Positions 12,662-15,092 of a stretch of 15,092 nt of DNA are shown here, one piece after another. This DNA comes from QHXQ01 sp038322995 (lineage in GTDB: Bacteria; Acidobacteriota; Blastocatellia; Pyrinomonadales; Pyrinomonadaceae). Under the pieces are notes generated by a model that searched no databases, was not told the DNA's origin, and was given only the letters and a program-made list of their open reading frames with translations. The stretch spans positions 1 through 15,092 of the forward strand of contig JBBQGM010000103.1 of the NCBI GenBank assembly GCA_038322995.1, read 5' to 3'. The position numbers and the translations under genes were made by a program. Position 1 is the first letter of the stretch. Every line of letters starts with the position of its first letter.

Positions 12662-14158
12662 TTACACAAGTTGTGTGGCGGCGCGCAGGCGCTGGCTGCT
12701 GCGCTCGCGCCCGATGAGCGCGAAGACCTCGAACATGGACGGGCCGACCGCTTGCCCAGTGAGCGCGGTGCGCGCGGCATTGATGAAGAGACCGGCTTTG
12801 ACGCCCGCTTCATCGGCAAATGCGCGCAAGGCTGCTTCGCTCGTCTCGGCGTTGAACGGTTCGACCGCCGCAAGTTTATCGGCCAGCGCGGGCAGCAGTT
12901 CTTTCAGGCGCGGCTCTTTCTGTAAGTTCTTCGCCACGGCCGCGTCGTCGAACGCGAAATCGGCGGCGAAGTAGGCGCGGCCCTGCGCGGAGAAATCTTT
13001 GAGCGTAAAGAAGCGATGGCGGATCACTTCGACGGTCTGTGCCAACCACGCGCGCTCAGTCGTTGCGTACTCACTGCGCCATAGATCGTTTGCTTCGAGT
13101 TCCGTTTGCACGAACGGCAGCAACTCGGCGAGCGGCATCGTGCGGATGTACTCGGCATTCATCCAGAGCGCTTTCTGATCCGTCCATTGACGCGGGTCGG
13201 TCTCGTTGAAGTTGAAGATGGCGGGCGAGCGGTGGATGCCTTCGAGCGTGAACTGCGCGATCATCTCGGTGAGTGACAATATCTCCTGCTCGCTGTTATC
13301 CGGCGACCAGCCGAGGAGCGCGAGAAAGTTACGAAACGCGGCGGCGAGGAAGCCGCGATCACGATAGGTTGTCAGCGAGACGACTTCGCCGTGTTTGCGC
13401 TTGGAGAGCTTGCCTTTGTTCGGCGCGAGGATGAGTGGCAGGTGGGCGAAGCGCGGGATATTAGCGCCCAACGCTTCGTAGATCAACACCTGCTTGTGCG
13501 TGTTCGTCAGATGATCTTGCCCGCGAATCACGTCGGTGATGCGCATCTCGATGTCGTCGCAGACGACCGACAGGTTGTAGAGCGGATGCCCATCGGAGCG
13601 GAGCAGCACGAGGTCTTCGATCTCGGCATAGGCGCGCTCCTGCGGGCCATAGACGGCATCGGCAAACTGCGTCTGGCCCTCACGCGGCACTTGCAACCGC
13701 ACCGCGAACGGCTCGCCCGCCGCGGCCCGCGCGTTCGACTCTGCAATGGATAGACTGCGGAACGGATTAGCGCGCGGGTCTGTGCCTTCGTTCGCTGCGT
13801 GGCGCGCACGGGCGGCGATCTCTTGCTTCACGTTTTTGTCGGCGCGCTCTTCTTTCGGCGTGAAATCGCGGTAAGCCTTGCCCGCCTCGATCAGTTGCAG
13901 CGCCGCCGCGCGGTGCTTGTCCGCGTTGGCCGATTGAAAGACGATCTCTTCGTCGTAATCGAGCCCGAGCCATGCGAGACCGTCGATGATCGAGCGCGTA
14001 GACTCGTCGGTCGAGCGTTGCAAGTCTGTGTCCTCGATGCGCAGCAAAAATTTGCCGCCGACCTTGCGCGCATAAAGCCAGTTGTACAGCCCCGTGCGGG
14101 CCGCGCCGATGTGCAGGTAGCCGGTGGGTGATGGAGCGAAACGAACGCGCACAGACAT
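12662..14158 (-). CDS. gltX: Glutamyl-tRNA synthetase
   Basis: This 498-residue class I aminoacyl-tRNA synthetase charges tRNA-Glu with glutamate in the cytoplasm. RFAPSPTGYLHIGAARTGLYN (6-26) contains the HIGH-type motif as HIGA. LLRIEDTDLQRST (38-50) binds glutamate and ATP. DVIRGQDHLTNTHKQ (209-223) belongs to the catalytic fold, and KGKLSKRKHGE (248-258) is the KMSKS loop as KLSKR. The C-terminal half from about 320 is the helical anticodon-binding domain (AAVEPFNAETSEAALRAFADE; GLFINAARTALTGQAVGPSMFEVFALIGRE). Length fits the bacterial norm of about 485. Sequence alone does not tell whether it also charges tRNA-Gln. No Shine-Dalgarno precedes the ATG at 14158; instead the leader is a GATGAA-type repeat. 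It follows the DUF421 gene by 64 nt and may be co-transcribed. Confidence 0.96.
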   Translation of the reverse strand: MSVRVRFAPSPTGYLHIGAARTGLYNWLYARKVGGKFLLRIEDTDLQRSTDESTRSIIDGLAWLGLDYDEEIVFQSANADKHRAAALQLIEAGKAYRDFTPKEERADKNVKQEIAARARHAANEGTDPRANPFRSLSIAESNARAAAGEPFAVRLQVPREGQTQFADAVYGPQERAYAEIEDLVLLRSDGHPLYNLSVVCDDIEMRITDVIRGQDHLTNTHKQVLIYEALGANIPRFAHLPLILAPNKGKLSKRKHGEVVSLTTYRDRGFLAAAFRNFLALLGWSPDNSEQEILSLTEMIAQFTLEGIHRSPAIFNFNETDPRQWTDQKALWMNAEYIRTMPLAELLPFVQTELEANDLWRSEYATTERAWLAQTVEVIRHRFFTLKDFSAQGRAYFAADFAFDDAAVAKNLQKEPRLKELLPALADKLAAVEPFNAETSEAALRAFADEAGVKAGLFINAARTALTGQAVGPSMFEVFALIGRERSSQRLRAATQLV

Positions 14159-14167
14159 AAGCTAAAT

Positions 14168-14227
14168 GATGAATGCAGAATGATGAACCGAAGACAACTG
14201 CTTTCAGTTCATCGTTCATCCTTCATC
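14168..14227. repeat. GATGAA-type inverted repeat between the DUF421 gene and gltX
   Basis: The 21-nt arm at 14168-14188 (GATGAATGCAGAATGATGAA plus C) pairs with 14207-14227 at 17 of 21 positions around an 18-nt loop. The right arm covers the stop codon of the DUF421 gene, and the left arm ends 10 nt from the gltX ATG. There is no U-tract, so termination is unlikely and read-through into gltX is plausible. Confidence 0.6.
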
Positions 14228-14837
14228 GTTGTCCTTTCAGTTCTGCAATCTGCCGGCCCAACTCGTCAAGCCGCGCGAGCAGGTCTTGGTGGCGGGAGAG
14301 ATCGGTCGAGGGCGACTTACCTTTAATCGAGAAGACACCGCCCGGTTCAAGCACGCACGATTCGATCTCTTCAAGCCCGGCGAAGCCCTGCCGGTGCGCG
14401 ACCGTGTGCAACTCGGTTTCGGTCAATAGCTCTTTCGCCAACTTGTCGCGTTGTAGTTGGCCGTTTTCAATCAGCACGGTCGGCGTGCCTTCGAGCATCT
14501 GATCGAGGCGCTTGTGTTTGAACATGAAGCGCACGATCAGATAGTTCAAGATGAGCAGCGTGACTGCGCCGGTCAGGCCGCCGACGAGTGTGTTGTCCGC
14601 GCCGATGATGGCGTTCTGCACCGAGTTCGAGAGCAGCAGGAGCACAACCAGATCGAACGGATTGAGTTGCGCCAACTCGCGCTTGCCGAAGATGCGCAAG
14701 AGCGAGACGAGCGCGACGTAGACGACGACGGTGCGGATAACTTTCTCCGCGACCGACATCGGCGCGTCCGGCGTGTGCAACCGCAACATGTCCGCCCAGA
14801 GCGCGCTATCCCATAACCAGACCGGCACAGCAACCAT
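14223..14837 (-). CDS. DUF421 / YetF-family membrane protein
   Basis: A 204-residue inner-membrane protein of the YetF/YcaP (DUF421) family. Three membrane helices lie at about 32-49, 60-79 and 83-103. Between the first two is the family signature GKRELAQLNPFDLVVLLLLS, followed by NSVQNAIIGADNT. After the third helix comes the cytoplasmic module (LDQMLEGTPTVLIENGQLQ; LTETELHTVAHRQGFAGLEEIESCVLEPGGVFSI), the small mixed alpha/beta part typical of the family. The C-terminus is a short coiled coil (LLARLDELGRQIAELKG). Family function is unsettled; in Bacillus YetF relatives have been linked to spore germination, which need not apply here. The ATG at 14837 has GGAG 9 nt upstream; the frame stays open to 14897, but the extra residues lack family features. 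It lies between tRNA-Ser and gltX. Confidence 0.9.
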   Translation of the reverse strand: MVAVPVWLWDSALWADMLRLHTPDAPMSVAEKVIRTVVVYVALVSLLRIFGKRELAQLNPFDLVVLLLLSNSVQNAIIGADNTLVGGLTGAVTLLILNYLIVRFMFKHKRLDQMLEGTPTVLIENGQLQRDKLAKELLTETELHTVAHRQGFAGLEEIESCVLEPGGVFSIKGKSPSTDLSRHQDLLARLDELGRQIAELKGQR

Positions 14838-14913
14838 CTCGCTTATCTCCGCTCGCAGAAATACAACGCCGAGGAGTTTAACGGCTCGCGCGGCCAAGTG
14901 GGCCGCAATAAAA

Positions 14914-14947
14914 CAAGGTGACTCGAACGCTGGTTCAAGTCACCTTG
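14914..14947 (-). terminator. Intrinsic terminator downstream of tRNA-Ser
   Basis: CAAGGTGACTCGAAC (14914-14928) pairs with 14933-14947 over 15 positions with one mismatch, around the loop GCTG. The minus strand continues TTTTATTG. It begins 16 nt after the tRNA 3' end, so the tRNA transcript very likely ends here. Confidence 0.85.
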
Positions 14948-14963
14948 CCGGCTGACAGATGGC

Positions 14964-15054
14964 TGGCGGAGATGACAGGATTCGAACCTGCGATAGGCTT
15001 TTGACCTATAACGGTTTAGCAAACCGCCGCCTTCAGCCACTCGGCCACATCTCC
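14964..15054 (-). tRNA. tRNA-Ser (anticodon GCU)
   Basis: On the minus strand a 91-nt class II tRNA runs from GGAGATG (acceptor 5' side, 15054-15048) to CATCTCC (14974-14968), then discriminator G and an encoded CCA (14966-14964). The D-arm region contains GGCCGAGTGGCTGAAGGC, the anticodon loop TTGCTAA has GCT at 15020-15018, the long variable arm (ATAGGTCAAAAGCCTAT) pairs on itself, and the T-arm reads CAGGTTCGAATCCTG. A long variable arm with anticodon GCU identifies a serine tRNA reading AGC and AGU. It is followed by a strong terminator. Confidence 0.95.
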
Positions 15055-15092
15055 GCAACCCGCGCACGGGCGAGCTAGATTTTCTGGGCCAC

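Noticed and set aside
11947..12717. 256-codon plus-strand frame opposite the NTF2-like gene
   Set aside because: Its Gly/Arg-rich runs come from the complement of the Thr/Pro linker codons; it spans two minus-strand genes and has no ribosome binding site.
12583..12873. 97-residue N-terminal extension of the NTF2-like protein
   Set aside because: It runs through the gltX 3' end in another frame and would bury the signal peptide.
14914..14947. tRNA fragment or tRNA mimic, because both arms contain GTTCRAGTC-like T-loop words
   Set aside because: The words arise from the two complementary arms of one hairpin, and a U-tract follows directly; a terminator explains it.
1..15092. Mobile elements, CRISPR arrays, toxin-antitoxin or defence modules
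   Set aside because: Looked for on both strands; no transposase or integrase motif, no regularly spaced direct repeats, and no nuclease other than endonuclease V.

Overview
The window is high-GC bacterial chromosome, most likely from the phylum Acidobacteriota (possibly Blastocatellia-like). The lineage is an inference from three things: a secreted GWxTD-domain protein, a CarD-family regulator next to ordinary housekeeping genes, and long spacers filled with degenerate short-word repeats. I could not check it by database search. There is no phage, transposase, CRISPR array or antibiotic-resistance cassette; this is a mostly housekeeping segment with unusual intergenic DNA.

Layout. On the plus strand, nadB (L-aspartate oxidase) and nfi (endonuclease V) occupy 157-2641. 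From there to the right edge every gene is on the minus strand, so nfi and the GWxTD gene converge on a symmetric hairpin at 2649-2679. Read in the minus direction from the right edge the order is: tRNA-Ser(GCU) with its terminator, a DUF421/YetF-type membrane protein, gltX (glutamyl-tRNA synthetase), a secreted or lipid-anchored NTF2/SnoaL-like protein with a Thr-rich linker, a Gly-rich conserved protein of unknown function, a PhoB/PhoR-type response regulator and kinase pair, carD, a nitroreductase, a VOC (glyoxalase-fold) protein, a TatA/B-type subunit with tatC, and the GWxTD protein.

How the genes relate. Three clusters look co-transcribed: response regulator then kinase (60 nt gap); nitroreductase, VOC protein, tatA and tatC (gaps of about 79, 80 and 27 nt); and the DUF421 gene then gltX (64 nt gap). 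tatA and tatC form a minimal twin-arginine export unit, and this TatC carries an insert of roughly 90 residues in its first periplasmic loop. carD ends in a strong intrinsic terminator and has its own candidate promoter. The GWxTD gene has the best promoter in the window (TTGACC, 17 bp, TAAAAT) and a leader of about 175 nt that begins with a two-tier hairpin.

Most unusual content. The spacers carry at least five kinds of imperfect inverted repeat built from short words (CACGAA, GATGAA, AACGTCCAAAG, GTCAGTT/TTGTT, AACGCTAACAG). Copies of the GATGAA type form the sequence directly upstream of both gltX and the response-regulator gene, with nearly identical 19-21 nt start contexts and no Shine-Dalgarno in either. 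Two of these repeats run into the 3' ends of coding regions. The spacer at 10656-11178 also holds two tiny ORFs overlapping by ATGA, and an inverted repeat that competes with a terminator hairpin. No clearly new multi-gene system is visible; these repeats are the best candidates for something undescribed.
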